DNA of 64,000 nucleotides from Marilutibacter spongiae (GCF_014145325.1 NZ_JACHTF010000011.1:62001-126000), one strand, 5' to 3'. Shown: positions 15,442 through 24,930, numbered from the stretch's first letter. Numbers and translations: made by a program. Notes: generated by a model from the letters alone, not told the origin.

Positions 15442-16683
15442 ATGTCGAAACATCGCCGCGTAGTCGTCACCGGGCTTGGCATCGTGTCGCCGCTGGGCAA
15501 CGACGTCGCCACCAGTTGGGACGGCATCGTCAACGGTCGTTCGGGCATCGGCCCGATCACCCATTTCGATGCATCCGCCTTCACCACCCGCATCGCCGGC
15601 GAAGTGCGCGACTTCGATCCCACCCGATGGGTGAGCCCGAAGGATGCCCGCAAGATGGAGCCCTTCATCCAGTACGGCGTCGCGGCTTCGCTGATGGCCC
15701 TCGAGGACGCGAGCATCACCATCGACGACTCCAACGCCGAGCGCATCGGCGCGATGATCGGCTCAGGCATCGGCGGCCTGCTCGGCATCGAGGAGCAGAC
15801 CATCAAGTACCACGAGGGCGGCCCGCGCAAGATCTCGCCGTTCTACGTCCCCAGCACCATCATCAACATGCTGCCCGGCCAGGTGTCGCTGATCACCGGC
15901 GCGAAGGGGCCGAACTTCTCGGCCGTGTCCGCCTGCGCGACCTCGAACCACTCCATCGGCATGGCCATGCGCATGATCCAGTACGGCGACGCCGACGTGA
16001 TGATCGCCGGAGGTGCCGAGCGCGGTTCCTCGCCGACCTCGGTGGGCGGGTTCTGCGCCATGAAGGCCATGTCCACCCGCAACGACGATCCGACCCATGC
16101 CTCGCGCCCCTGGGACAAGGATCGCGACGGCTTCGTGCTGGGCGATGGTGCCGGCGTGCTGATCCTGGAGGAGTACGAGCGCGCCAAGGCGCGCGGCGCG
16201 CGCATCTACTGCGAGCTCGCCGGCTTCGGCGCCAGTTCGGATGCCTTCCACATGACCGCCCCGAGCGAGGACGGCGAGGGCCCGGCGCGCTGCATGGCCG
16301 CCGCGTTCGCCGACGCCGGGATCAACCCCGACCAGGTCGAATACCTAAACGCCCACGGCACCTCGACCCCGCTGGGAGACCTGGCCGAGACGCTCGCGAT
16401 CAAGCGTGCGCTGGGCGAGCATGCGTACCGCACCATGGTCAGCTCGACCAAGTCGATGACCGGCCACCTGCTGGGCGCGGCCGGTGGTGCCGAGGCGATC
16501 TTCTCGGTGCTCGCGCTGCACCACGGGATCATCCCGCCGACCATCAACCTGGAGGTCCCGGGCGAGGGCTGCGACCTGGACTACGTGCCCAAGGTGGCGC
16601 GCGAGAAGAAGATCGACGTCGCGGTGTCCAACGGCTTCGGTTTCGGCGGCACCAACGGCACGCTGGTGTTCAAGCGGGCCTGA
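15442..16683 (+). CDS. fabF: 3-oxoacyl-ACP synthase II
   Basis: FabF (KAS II, 413 aa) elongates acyl-ACP chains. The catalytic Cys165 is in VSACATSNHS, with His in NAHGTSTPLGD and in TGHLLGAAGG and Lys in STKSMTG. It begins MSKHRRVVVTGLGIVSPLGN, the usual KAS II start; an in-frame ATG 207 bases upstream would add a non-conserved Arg/Pro-rich leader. Last gene of the core fatty-acid cluster. Confidence 0.97.
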   Translation: MSKHRRVVVTGLGIVSPLGNDVATSWDGIVNGRSGIGPITHFDASAFTTRIAGEVRDFDPTRWVSPKDARKMEPFIQYGVAASLMALEDASITIDDSNAERIGAMIGSGIGGLLGIEEQTIKYHEGGPRKISPFYVPSTIINMLPGQVSLITGAKGPNFSAVSACATSNHSIGMAMRMIQYGDADVMIAGGAERGSSPTSVGGFCAMKAMSTRNDDPTHASRPWDKDRDGFVLGDGAGVLILEEYERAKARGARIYCELAGFGASSDAFHMTAPSEDGEGPARCMAAAFADAGINPDQVEYLNAHGTSTPLGDLAETLAIKRALGEHAYRTMVSSTKSMTGHLLGAAGGAEAIFSVLALHHGIIPPTINLEVPGEGCDLDYVPKVAREKKIDVAVSNGFGFGGTNGTLVFKRA

Positions 16684-16780
16684 CCGCTTCCAGTCCCCGC
16701 GTGCACCGCGATCCCCGCCACGGCGGGGATCGTCGTTTCCGGCGCCCGCAACGGGCGCGCGCAAGCAGGCCCGGATGACG

Positions 16781-16786
16781 GACAAT
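16781..16786 (+). promoter_or_regulatory. -10 box placing pabB at the transcript start
   Basis: GACAAT lies exactly six bases before the pabB ATG at 16793, so the +1 would fall on or next to the start codon. No good -35 is visible. The same geometry occurs before era, fabR, the ferredoxin reductase and ispG. Confidence 0.5.
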
Positions 16787-16792
16787 GGCGGC

Positions 16793-18148
16793 ATGCTGCT
16801 GACCCGCCCGCTCGCCGTCCCCCTCGACCTGCTGTCGCTGCACCGCATCGACCCCGATCGTTATCCGATGCTGCTGGAGTCCAGCGCGCACGGTACCGCC
16901 CAGGGCCGTTGGGACATGTTGCTGGCGACGCGCGGGGAGGGCATCCGCGTCGATGCGACGGGCCGCGTGCGCGACCACGCCGGACGCGACCTGGGCGGCG
17001 ACTTCCTGCGCGCGCTGGACCGCGTCTGGTCCCTGCAGCGCACGCCGCGCGACGAACCCCGCTGGCCCTTCCGGGGCGGCTGGGCACTGCTGCTCGCCTA
17101 CGAGCTGGCGGGCCAGGTCGAACCGGTGCTGGCGTTGCCGGCCGCAGCCGACGCCCTGCCGGTGGCGATGGCGCTGCGCTGTCCGGCGGCGGTGCTGCGC
17201 GACCATGTCAGCGGTGAATGCGTGATCGTCGCCGAGCCCGGGCATGAAGACCTGCTGGAAAGCCTGCATGCCGATTGCCAGCAGGCGGCGCGCATGGCCC
17301 CGTTGCCGTCCTGGCAGGCGCCGGTCGACATCGAGGAGGAGGCCCCCGGGCGCTACCTGGACGGCGTTGCGCGCGTGCTCGATTACCTGCATGCCGGCGA
17401 CGTGTTCCAGGTGAACCTGTCCCGCGGCTGGCACGCCCGCTTCGAGGACAGGCTCGACCCGGCGGCCCTGTTCCAGCGCCTTCGCGAGCACAATCCGGCG
17501 CCGTTCGCCGGCATCTTCGCCACCGGCCGCGGCGCGGTGGTCAGCGCCTCGCCCGAGCGCCTGGTGTCGGTCCGTGGCGACACGGTCGAGACCCGCCCGA
17601 TCGCGGGTACGCGGCCACGCATCGACGGCGACGACGATGTCGAGCGCATCCGCGAGCTGGTCGGCCATCCCAAGGAGCGCGCCGAGCACGTGATGCTGAT
17701 CGACCTGGAACGCAACGACCTGGGCCGTGTCTGCACGCCGGGTTCGGTCGAGGTCGACGAGCTGATGACGGTCGAGAGCTATGCCCACGTCCACCATATC
17801 GTCAGCAACGTGCGCGGCCGCCTTCGCGAGTCCGCCACCCCCGGCGAAGTGATCCGCGCCACCTTTCCCGGCGGCACGATCACCGGCTGCCCGAAAGTGC
17901 GTTGCATGCAGATCATCGCCGAACTCGAGGGCGTCGGGCGCGGCGCGTACACCGGCGCGATGGGCTGGTTGAACCGCGACGGCGACCTCGACCTCAACAT
18001 CCTCATCCGCAGCGCGGAAGCGGTGGACACGGGCCTTCGGTTCCGTACCGGGGCCGGCATCGTCGCCGATTCCGACCCCGTGCGCGAGCTCGATGAAACC
18101 CGCGCGAAGGCCCGCGGCATGATGCGCGCGCTGGGACTGCGCGCATGA
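16793..18148 (+). CDS. pabB: Aminodeoxychorismate synthase component I
   Basis: PabB (451 aa) makes 4-amino-4-deoxychorismate from chorismate for folate synthesis, using ammonia from a PabA/TrpG-type glutaminase not seen here. The chorismate-binding core is complete: VFQVNLSRGW, FASASPERL-like VVSASPERLVS, RPIAGTRPR, LIDLERNDLGRVC, TFPGGTITGCPKVR and FRTGAGIVADSDP. I start at ATG 16793, six bases after a GACAAT -10; an in-frame ATG at 16775 would lie upstream of the expected transcript start. pabC overlaps its stop. Confidence 0.93.
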   Translation: MLLTRPLAVPLDLLSLHRIDPDRYPMLLESSAHGTAQGRWDMLLATRGEGIRVDATGRVRDHAGRDLGGDFLRALDRVWSLQRTPRDEPRWPFRGGWALLLAYELAGQVEPVLALPAAADALPVAMALRCPAAVLRDHVSGECVIVAEPGHEDLLESLHADCQQAARMAPLPSWQAPVDIEEEAPGRYLDGVARVLDYLHAGDVFQVNLSRGWHARFEDRLDPAALFQRLREHNPAPFAGIFATGRGAVVSASPERLVSVRGDTVETRPIAGTRPRIDGDDDVERIRELVGHPKERAEHVMLIDLERNDLGRVCTPGSVEVDELMTVESYAHVHHIVSNVRGRLRESATPGEVIRATFPGGTITGCPKVRCMQIIAELEGVGRGAYTGAMGWLNRDGDLDLNILIRSAEAVDTGLRFRTGAGIVADSDPVRELDETRAKARGMMRALGLRA

Positions 18149-18999
18149 GCGGGGCCATGGCGCGGCGTTGCTTCGTCGGGCATGCGCCGGTCGATGCCTG
18201 GCCCGCGGACGATCGCGGGCTGGCCTATGGCGATGGCCTGTTCGAGACCATGCGCGCGCATCGCGGCGACTTGCCCTGGTGGACGGCGCACTGGGCACGG
18301 CTGGCGCGCGGTGCCGAGCGGTTGCGGCTCCCCCTGCCCGAGGCCGGGCGCGTGCGCGAGGCTGCACGGGCATTGCTGGACGGCAAAGGCGGCGTGCTCA
18401 AGCTGCTGGTCACCCGCGGGCAGGGCGGGCGCGGCTATGCGCCTCCCGCCGAGGCCGTGCCGGCCTGGCAACTGTCCCTGCATGCGCTCCCGCCGCCCGC
18501 GCCCCCGGCCGGCCTCGCGTTGCGCTGGTGCCGGACGCGACTGTCGACGCAACCCCTGCTGGCCGGCCTCAAGCACTGCAACCGCCTGGAACAGGTCCTC
18601 GCGCGCATGGAGTGGGAGGAGGACGGCATCGATCCGTCGCACGTCCAGGAGGGCCTGATGCAGGGCATCGACGGCGAAGTGGTCTGTGCCACGGCGGCGA
18701 ACCTGTTCGTCTGCCGCGACGGCCACTGGCTGACGCCCGGGGTAGAACGCAGCGGCGTCGCCGGCACCTGCCGGGCCTGGGCGATGCGGGTCCTGGACGC
18801 GCGCGTCGCACGCCTGCAGGTCGCCGACGTCGAAACTGCGGAGTCGGTTTTCCTGTGCAACGCGGTGCGGGGTATCCTGCCCGTTGCACGGCTCGGGGCG
18901 CGAGGCTGGGCGCCCGACACGCCATCGCAGCGGCGGGTGGTCGACCTGCGTGCCCGCCTGGCCGCCGAACACCCCGCCTTCGAGATGGAGATGTCGTGA
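18145..18999 (+). CDS. pabC: Aminodeoxychorismate lyase
   Basis: A 284-residue fold-IV PLP enzyme that splits aminodeoxychorismate to 4-aminobenzoate and pyruvate. It shows RGLAYGDGLFETMR near the N terminus, the PLP lysine in LKHCNRLEQVLA, and the phosphate-binding TAANLFVC and SGVAGTCR segments. The ATG overlaps the pabB stop (ATGA, 18145-18148) and its own stop overlaps the mltG GTG, so pabB-pabC-mltG-tmk-holB is one tightly coupled unit. Confidence 0.94.
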   Translation: MSGAMARRCFVGHAPVDAWPADDRGLAYGDGLFETMRAHRGDLPWWTAHWARLARGAERLRLPLPEAGRVREAARALLDGKGGVLKLLVTRGQGGRGYAPPAEAVPAWQLSLHALPPPAPPAGLALRWCRTRLSTQPLLAGLKHCNRLEQVLARMEWEEDGIDPSHVQEGLMQGIDGEVVCATAANLFVCRDGHWLTPGVERSGVAGTCRAWAMRVLDARVARLQVADVETAESVFLCNAVRGILPVARLGARGWAPDTPSQRRVVDLRARLAAEHPAFEMEMS

Positions 19000-20093
19000 G
19001 TCGCAAAGTCCTGCGCCGCCTGGGCGTGTTCGTTTTCCTGCTGGCCCTGCTCGCCGTCGCGGTCGCGTTCTGGGGCTGGCAACGCTATTCGGGTTTCGCC
19101 GATGCACCGGTCTCCGGCATCGAGGCCGGCGAACGCCTGGTGGTCGAACGCGGCGACTCGCTGCCGGTGGTGGTGCGCAAGCTGCGCGAGGCCGGCGTAC
19201 GCGATGGCCACGAGGCCGAGTGGCGGGTGCTGGCGCGCGAGCTCGGGGCCGCCGGACGCCTGCAGGTCGGCGAATACGCGCTGGAACCGGGCATGACGCC
19301 GCGCGCGATCCTGCTGGCGATGCGCGACGGCAAGGTGGTGCGTTATGCCTTCACCGTGCTGCCGGGTCGCAACATCCGCGAACTCAGGGCCTCGCTGGCG
19401 GCCGCCGAACCCCTGCGCGACGAAACCTCGGACCTGGACGACGCCGCCCTGATGGACGCGCTCGGCCACCCGGGCCAGCATCCCGAGGGCCGCTTCCTGC
19501 CCGAGACCTACCACTACACCCTGGGCGACAGCGACCTCGATGTCCTGGGCCGTGCGCATCGTGCGATGGCACGCGCGCTGGACGAGGCCTGGGCCTCGCG
19601 CGACCCCGACGGCGTGCTCGCGTCCCCGGAGGAGATGCTGGTGCTGGCGTCGATCGTCGAGAAGGAGACCGGGATCGCCGAAGAGCGCCCGCGGATCGCC
19701 GGCGTGTTCGAGCGCCGACTGGCCATCGGCATGAAGCTGCAGACCGACCCCACGGTCATCTATGGCCTGGGCAGCGCCTACGACGGCAACATCCGCCGGC
19801 GCGACCTCGAGACCGACACGCCCTACAACACCTATACGCGCGCCGGCCTGCCGCCGACGCCGATCGCGATGCCGGGCGTGGAGGCCCTGCAGGCGGTCGC
19901 GCGCCCGGCCGAAGGCGACGCCCTGTATTTCGTCGCCATCGGCGACGGCAGCGGGCGGCATGCGTTCTCGGCGACCCTGGCCGAGCACAACGCCGCCGTG
20001 GCGCGTTACCTGAGGCGCTACCGGCAGGCCCGCCAGGCCGAGCGGGGGCCGGTCGTGGCGCCGGACACCGGGACCGGCCCGAGGTCGCCGTGA
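18996..20093 (+). CDS. mltG: Endolytic murein transglycosylase MltG
   Basis: MltG (365 aa; YceG family) cleaves nascent peptidoglycan and helps terminate glycan strands. It has a membrane anchor at residues ~8-28 (LGVFVFLLALLAVAVAFWGW), a LysM-like region, and the catalytic domain with Glu in ASIVEKETG followed by LQTDPTVIYGLG and SPYNTY-like DTPYNTYTRAGLPPTPI. The start is GTG 18996, overlapping the pabC stop by four bases; longer readings are antisense-like shadow inside pabC. Its stop overlaps the tmk GTG. Confidence 0.95.
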   Translation: MSRKVLRRLGVFVFLLALLAVAVAFWGWQRYSGFADAPVSGIEAGERLVVERGDSLPVVVRKLREAGVRDGHEAEWRVLARELGAAGRLQVGEYALEPGMTPRAILLAMRDGKVVRYAFTVLPGRNIRELRASLAAAEPLRDETSDLDDAALMDALGHPGQHPEGRFLPETYHYTLGDSDLDVLGRAHRAMARALDEAWASRDPDGVLASPEEMLVLASIVEKETGIAEERPRIAGVFERRLAIGMKLQTDPTVIYGLGSAYDGNIRRRDLETDTPYNTYTRAGLPPTPIAMPGVEALQAVARPAEGDALYFVAIGDGSGRHAFSATLAEHNAAVARYLRRYRQARQAERGPVVAPDTGTGPRSP

Positions 20094-20731
20094 CGCTGCG
20101 TCGTTGCCCGCGCTTCATCAGCCTGGAGGGCGGCGAGGGCGCCGGCAAGTCGACCGTGCGCGACGTGCTGGCCGAGCGCCTGCGCGCCACCGGGCGCGAG
20201 GTGGTGGCCACCCGCGAGCCCGGGGGCACGCCGCTTGCCGAGCAGATCCGCGCGCTCCTGCTGGACCCGGCGCACGAGGCCCCGGCTCCGGAGACCGAAC
20301 TGCTGCTCATGTTCGCGGCACGCGCCCAGCACGTGCGCGAAACCGTGTTGCCCGCGCTCGAGCGTGGCGCCTGGGTGCTGAGCGACCGTTTCACCGACGC
20401 CAGCCATGCCTACCAGGGCGCGGCACGCGGCGGCGACGCGGCGCTCATCGCCATCCTGGAGCGCGCCGTGGTGGGCATCGAGCCGGGCCTGACCCTGTTG
20501 CTCGACGTGCCGGTCGAGGTGGGGCTGGCGCGCGCACGCCGACGGGGCGAGGCCGACCGCATCGAGTCCGAACAGGAGGCATTCTTCGAACGCGTCCGCG
20601 AAGGCTACCGGGCGCGCGCGGCCGCGGCACCGGACCGGATCCGCACCGTCGATGCGAGTCGCCCGCAGGCCGACGTCGCCAGCGCCGCGCTGGCGGTGCT
20701 CGAGGACTACCTCGCCCGGGTGCCGGCGTGA
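20090..20731 (+). CDS. tmk: Thymidylate kinase
   Basis: A 213-residue dTMP kinase. The P-loop is LEGGEGAGKST, the DRX-type motif is SDRFTDASHAYQG, and the TREPGG motif binds substrate; the LID region contains RARRRGEADRIE. It supplies dTDP for DNA synthesis. GTG 20090 overlaps the mltG stop (GTGA), and the tmk stop in turn overlaps the holB GTG, a chain of three such junctions. Confidence 0.96.
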   Translation: MTLRRCPRFISLEGGEGAGKSTVRDVLAERLRATGREVVATREPGGTPLAEQIRALLLDPAHEAPAPETELLLMFAARAQHVRETVLPALERGAWVLSDRFTDASHAYQGAARGGDAALIAILERAVVGIEPGLTLLLDVPVEVGLARARRRGEADRIESEQEAFFERVREGYRARAAAAPDRIRTVDASRPQADVASAALAVLEDYLARVPA

Positions 20732-21696
20732 GCGCCGGCATCGAGGCACGCAACGGGTTCGCGCCCTGGCAGGCGCGCGTATGCGATCGCGTGGCCGCGG
20801 CCCTGGATGCCGGTCGCCTCGGCCATGGCCTGCTCTTCTGCGGGCCCGCGCTGCTGGGCAAGCACGACGTGGCCGCCTACCTGGCACGGCGCGTGCTGTG
20901 CATGTCGCGGGCGGCGGGCGGAGAACCCTGCGGCCAGTGCCGGAGCTGCCAGCTGATCGCCGCCGGCTCGCACCCGGACTTCCGCGACATCTCCTTCATT
21001 CCCAACCGCGACGGTACCCGCCTGCGCACCGAGATCGTGATCGAGCAGATGCGCGAACTGTCCGCGCAGATGGCGCTCACGCCGCAGTACGGGATCGCCC
21101 AGGTGGCCATCATCGATCCGGCCGACGCGATCAACACCGCCGCGGCGAATGCGCTGCTCAAGACGCTGGAGGAGCCCGTGCCCGGCCGTTACCTGTGGCT
21201 GGTGAGCGCGCAGCCGGGGCGCCTGCCGGCGACGATCCGCAGCCGCTGCCAGCACGTCGAGTTCCGGCTGCCGCCGCACGACGAGGCCGAGACCTGGCTG
21301 CAGGCGCGCGGGCACGATGCCGACGACATCGCCGAGGCCCTGGAGGCCGCGCGGGGCCATCCTGGGTTGGCCCACGAATGGCTGGAGGGCGAGGGCCTCG
21401 AACTGCGGCGCCAGGTGGCCGGCGATCTCGAGGGACTGGCTGCGGGGCGGGCCTCGCCGGTGGAAGTCGCGAGGCAGTGGACCGCCGACGAAGACGTGGT
21501 CCTCAGGCTGCGGCATGCCGCCGACATCGTCGTAATGGAAGCCTCGCACTTGACCGACCCCGCGCGGACGCGCAGTCTGGCGGAGTGGTTCGACAAGGCG
21601 AACCGCACCCGCGACCTGATGCGCACCACGGTGCGCGCCGACCTCGCGGTGGTCGAACTTTTGATGGCCTGGCGCGCCGCGCAGCGCGGTCGCTAG
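20728..21696 (+). CDS. holB: DNA polymerase III subunit delta'
   Basis: The delta' clamp-loader subunit (322 aa). The zinc-binding cysteines are in CGQCRSCQ, the AAA+ core shows ALLKTLEEP and IRSRCQH (SRC motif), and the P-loop is degenerate (GPALLGKHD), as expected for the non-hydrolysing delta'. It works with the DnaX product encoded at the left end of the window. GTG 20728 overlaps the tmk stop. A tmk-holB-pilZ order is common in Xanthomonads and Pseudomonads. Confidence 0.95.
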   Translation: MSAGIEARNGFAPWQARVCDRVAAALDAGRLGHGLLFCGPALLGKHDVAAYLARRVLCMSRAAGGEPCGQCRSCQLIAAGSHPDFRDISFIPNRDGTRLRTEIVIEQMRELSAQMALTPQYGIAQVAIIDPADAINTAAANALLKTLEEPVPGRYLWLVSAQPGRLPATIRSRCQHVEFRLPPHDEAETWLQARGHDADDIAEALEAARGHPGLAHEWLEGEGLELRRQVAGDLEGLAAGRASPVEVARQWTADEDVVLRLRHAADIVVMEASHLTDPARTRSLAEWFDKANRTRDLMRTTVRADLAVVELLMAWRAAQRGR

Positions 21697-21755
21697 GGCC
21701 ACTGGGCTTTGGACGGGACGTTCACGCCGGGATGCGTGCGAACAGGGGACTGGAC

Positions 21756-22109
21756 ATGAGTGGTGGTGGTGCGCGTCAAGGCATTCTGACCCTGGCGATC
21801 AAGGACAAGGCCGCGCTGTACAGCGCCTACATGCCGTTCCTGCGGGGCGGCGGCATCTTCGTACAGACCCCCAAGCGCTATTTCATCGGCGACGAGGTCT
21901 TCCTCATGCTCACCCTGCCCGAGTCCAGCGAGCGCATGCCGGTGGCCGGCAAGGTGGTCTGGGTGACCCCGGTGGGCGCGCAGGGCAACCGCCCCTCCGG
22001 CGTGGGCGTGCAGTTCAACGAGACCGCGGAGAACGAAACCGTCCGCGGCAAGATCGAAGCGCTGCTGGCCGGCCAGCTGCAGTCGGAACGCGCCACCTAC
22101 ACCATGTAG
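21756..22109 (+). CDS. pilZ: Type IV pilus protein PilZ
   Basis: A 117-residue single-domain PilZ protein. It begins MSGGGARQGILTLAIKDKAA and keeps the fold motifs GGGIFVQTPKRYFIGDEVFLMLTL and GVGVQF. The c-di-GMP-binding RxxxR and D/NxSxxG motifs are absent, which is normal for the founding PilZ proteins that act in type IV pilus biogenesis with PilB and the EAL protein FimX. AGGGGA precedes the ATG. Linked to holB with a 59-base gap. Confidence 0.94.
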   Translation: MSGGGARQGILTLAIKDKAALYSAYMPFLRGGGIFVQTPKRYFIGDEVFLMLTLPESSERMPVAGKVVWVTPVGAQGNRPSGVGVQFNETAENETVRGKIEALLAGQLQSERATYTM

Positions 22110-22128
22110 GGCGCCGAGGTGGCGTCCA

Positions 22129-22626
22129 TCAGGGCCGTGCGGCTTGCGCCGGGGGATCCGCGATCTCCACGGATGCCTTCTGGTCGTAAACGAAGCGGCC
22201 GGCGTGGATGGACACGTCCCGCGGCATCGTCCCGATCCCGGACACGTCGAAGCGGAGCCGGCTGAAGGCAGGGCACATCATCACCGGCATCCCGGGGTGG
22301 GGCTCGGGCTGGTAGCGATAGGCGAGTTCGAGCGAGGGTCCCACCGTCCAGGCCTTGGCCCAGCGGACGTCGACCCGCTGCGAGCCATTGTGTCCGACCC
22401 AGCCTTCGACGCGGAGCGTGCCGTCGTCAAGTCGCCAGGCCCTGAACGCCCCGACCTGAGGGGGGGCGGGTCCGGCGTCGCAGTCCGCGACCAGGACCGT
22501 CAGGCGGGTAGGCGTCTCGATGTGCTCGAACCACTCCGGTGCCTCGGGCGGCGCCGGCATGGACGTGGGTTGCGCGGCGGCCACCGGGCCTGCCACCAGG
22601 CAGGCACCGAGGGCAAGCCACTTCAT
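22129..22626 (-). CDS. Exported protein of unknown function
   Basis: A 165-residue protein with a short signal peptide (MKWLALGACLVAGPVAAAQ; predicted cleavage after AAA). The mature chain has two Cys, many Trp and Pro, and no motif I recognise. Its ATG overlaps the stop of the preceding beta-oxidation gene (ATGA, 22623-22626), so it is co-translated with it. The link to fatty-acid metabolism is only by position. It converges with pilZ. Confidence 0.7.
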   Translation of the reverse strand: MKWLALGACLVAGPVAAAQPTSMPAPPEAPEWFEHIETPTRLTVLVADCDAGPAPPQVGAFRAWRLDDGTLRVEGWVGHNGSQRVDVRWAKAWTVGPSLELAYRYQPEPHPGMPVMMCPAFSRLRFDVSGIGTMPRDVSIHAGRFVYDQKASVEIADPPAQAARP

Positions 22627-24665
22627 CCCAGTGCGTCCCAGCCCGGGCGTGGCGCGAAGCGCTCGCCATGGCTCGCCTGCAGCGCCTTCAGGCGCGCGAG
22701 CAGGGCCTCGGCGCCGGTCTCGCGCACGTACTGGATCGGACCGCCGCGGAACGGGGCGAAACCGGTGCCGAAGATCACGCCGGCATCGAGCAGGTCGGCG
22801 TCCGCGACGACGCCATCGTGCAGGCAGGCGACCGCCTCGTTGAGCAGGGGCAGGACCAGGCGGTCCTCCAGGTCGGCGGGCGCCCGGTAGTCCTTGGGCA
22901 CCTCGGGCTTGACCGGCTTGCCATCGACCCACTTGTAGAGGCCCTGTCCGTCCTTCTTGCCGCGCTTGCCCGGCTCGACGTTGCCCAGCGCGGCCGGGAC
23001 CTCGAGGCCGAGGAACGGCGCGAGCTCCGCGCCAACGCCGGCGGCGACGTCCAGTCCCACGGTGTCGATCAGTTCGATCGGGCCCATCGGCATGCCGAAC
23101 TTCACCGCCGCCTTGTCGATCACCGGGCCCGGGATGCCCTCGGCGAAGGCATGCGCGGCTTCGAGCATGTAGGGGAACAGCACGCGGTTGACGAGGAAGC
23201 CCGGCGTGCCCGCGACGGGCACCGGCAGCTTGTCGATCGCCCGGCAGAAGGAGGCGAGTCGAGACTGCGTCGCCCCCGACACGGTGTCGTGGTGGATGAT
23301 CTCCACCAGCGGCATCAGGGCCACCGGGTTGAAGTAGTGCAGGCCGGCGAACTGCGCCGGGCGCTGGATGTGCTCGCGCAGTTCGGTCAGCGGAATCGAC
23401 GAGGTGTTGGTGGTCAACAGCGCGTCGGCCTTCATCCGAGGCTCCAGCGTCGCGTACAGGTCGCGCTTGGCCTCGGGGTCCTCGATGATCGCCTCGATCA
23501 CCAGGTCGGCGTCGGCGACGCCGTCGCCCGCGAGGTCGCCACGCAGGCGGGCGTTGACCTGCTCGCGTCGCGCCTCGTCCTTGACCTTCTTGTCGAACAG
23601 CGCGCGGCCGCGCGACAGGGCGCCGTCGATGAAACGCTGCTCGCGGTCCTGCAGGCTTACCTCGAAGCCCTTGTACGCCGACCAGGCGGCGATGTCGCCG
23701 CCCATGACGCCGGCCCCGACCACGTGGACGCGGGCGATGCCATGGTCCTTGCCGCCCTGGCTCTTCAACCGCTCCTGCAGGAAGAAGACGCGGATGAGGT
23801 TGCGCGCGGTCGGCGTGGCCGACAGCTTGACCACCGAGCGGCGTTCGGCGGCGAGCAGGGACTGAATGTCGCCGCCGCTGCGCTGCCAGGTGCCGATCAG
23901 CGCGTAAGGGGCGGGGTAGTGGTCCTTGCGGGCCTTGCGCGCCACCTGCCTGGCCAGCACCGGCGCCAACGCCTGCCGCGCCGGCCAGGTGTTGGTCAGC
24001 CAGGCCATGAAGCGTTGCTTGAACGGTCGCGTGGTCCCGCGCAGGGCGAGCTTGGCGGCCTCGTCGACGAGCACCGGTTCATCGGCGAGCTTGTCGACCA
24101 GGCCGATCGCGCGCGCCGCCGACGACGACAAGGTGCGTCCGGTCAGCATCATGTCGAACGCGGCGGGCGCGCCGACCAGGCGCGGCAGGCGCACGCTGCC
24201 GCCCCAACCGGGATAGATGCCCAGCTTCACTTCCGGCAGGCCGATCCGCGTCGAGGGCGAGCGGCTGGCGACCCGGTAGTCGCAGGCCAGCGCGATCTCC
24301 GTGCCGCCGCCCATGCAGAAGCCATGGATGGCGGCGACGGTGGGGCAGGGCAGCTCGGCCAGGCGCTGGAAGACCTGCTGGCCGCGATTGATCGCGTCGC
24401 CGACCGTGCCCTTCTCGTCGAAGCTCTGGAACTCCTTGATGTCGGCGCCGGCGATGAAGCCGCTCGTCTTGGCCGAGGCCACCACGACGGCCTTGGGCGG
24501 GTCCATCGCGAGGCGTTCAAGCAGGCTGTCGAGCTCGATCAGCACGTCCTGGGCGAAGGTGTTGACCGAGGTGCCCGCCCGGTCGAAAGCGAGTACGAAC
24601 ACACCGTCCTCGCGGAGCGAGGTTTGCCAGTGCTGGAAGCGAAGACCGTCAAGGCCAGCGATCAT
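22623..24665 (-). CDS. Bifunctional enoyl-CoA hydratase/3-hydroxyacyl-CoA dehydrogenase
   Basis: A 680-residue FadJ/FadB-type enzyme carrying two beta-oxidation steps. The N-terminal hydratase domain shows SGFIAGADIKEF and HGFCMGGGTEIALACDYR with the two conserved Glu; from about residue 315 the NAD-binding dehydrogenase domain begins (VHVVGAGVMGGDIAAW) with HYFNPVALMPLVEII and GFLVNRVLFPYMLEA. No thiolase gene adjoins, which is more like FadJ than the FadBA pair. The ATG at 24665 is preferred; an upstream in-frame start adds 21 unlike residues. Divergent from rpoE. Confidence 0.9.
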   Translation of the reverse strand: MIAGLDGLRFQHWQTSLREDGVFVLAFDRAGTSVNTFAQDVLIELDSLLERLAMDPPKAVVVASAKTSGFIAGADIKEFQSFDEKGTVGDAINRGQQVFQRLAELPCPTVAAIHGFCMGGGTEIALACDYRVASRSPSTRIGLPEVKLGIYPGWGGSVRLPRLVGAPAAFDMMLTGRTLSSSAARAIGLVDKLADEPVLVDEAAKLALRGTTRPFKQRFMAWLTNTWPARQALAPVLARQVARKARKDHYPAPYALIGTWQRSGGDIQSLLAAERRSVVKLSATPTARNLIRVFFLQERLKSQGGKDHGIARVHVVGAGVMGGDIAAWSAYKGFEVSLQDREQRFIDGALSRGRALFDKKVKDEARREQVNARLRGDLAGDGVADADLVIEAIIEDPEAKRDLYATLEPRMKADALLTTNTSSIPLTELREHIQRPAQFAGLHYFNPVALMPLVEIIHHDTVSGATQSRLASFCRAIDKLPVPVAGTPGFLVNRVLFPYMLEAAHAFAEGIPGPVIDKAAVKFGMPMGPIELIDTVGLDVAAGVGAELAPFLGLEVPAALGNVEPGKRGKKDGQGLYKWVDGKPVKPEVPKDYRAPADLEDRLVLPLLNEAVACLHDGVVADADLLDAGVIFGTGFAPFRGGPIQYVRETGAEALLARLKALQASHGERFAPRPGWDALG

Positions 24666-24861
24666 GCTGCACCATCCGTTAACGTATGGGAGGCCGGTAT
24701 CATCCCGAGGATGTTTCCCCGCCGTCAAATGCCGGGGGATCCAAGGGTGCCGTGGGTCCCGATTGTGGGGACGCTGGCGTCAATGCCCCGTGCAAGCGGC
24801 CGTGCGGCCGGCGCCCGGCCGCTTGAGGTGGATGCCGCCGTCCCCATTAATGTTGTGGATT

Positions 24862-24889
24862 GAACTTTTCCCCGCAAGGGGTGTCCCAA
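24862..24889 (+). promoter_or_regulatory. Sigma-E-type promoter upstream of rpoE
   Basis: GAACTT (24862-24867), 16 bases, then TCCCAA (24884-24889) fits the extracytoplasmic sigma-E consensus and suggests that rpoE activates itself. The spacer contains CCCC-GCAA-GGGG, a small GNRA-loop hairpin. The leader to the rpoE ATG is about 35 bases. The other ~190 bases of the divergent gap to the beta-oxidation gene hold nothing else I can name. Confidence 0.65.
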
Positions 24890-24930
24890 TGTTCGGCTGA
24901 TGGCCGAGCTGACAGGAGTGCCGGCACGGC

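Noticed and set aside
22539-24863. A 774-codon open frame opposite the beta-oxidation gene
   Set aside because: It is the antisense shadow of a well-supported enzyme; the composition is Arg/Gln/Gly/Ala-rich with no recognisable domain. GC-rich third positions keep this frame open.
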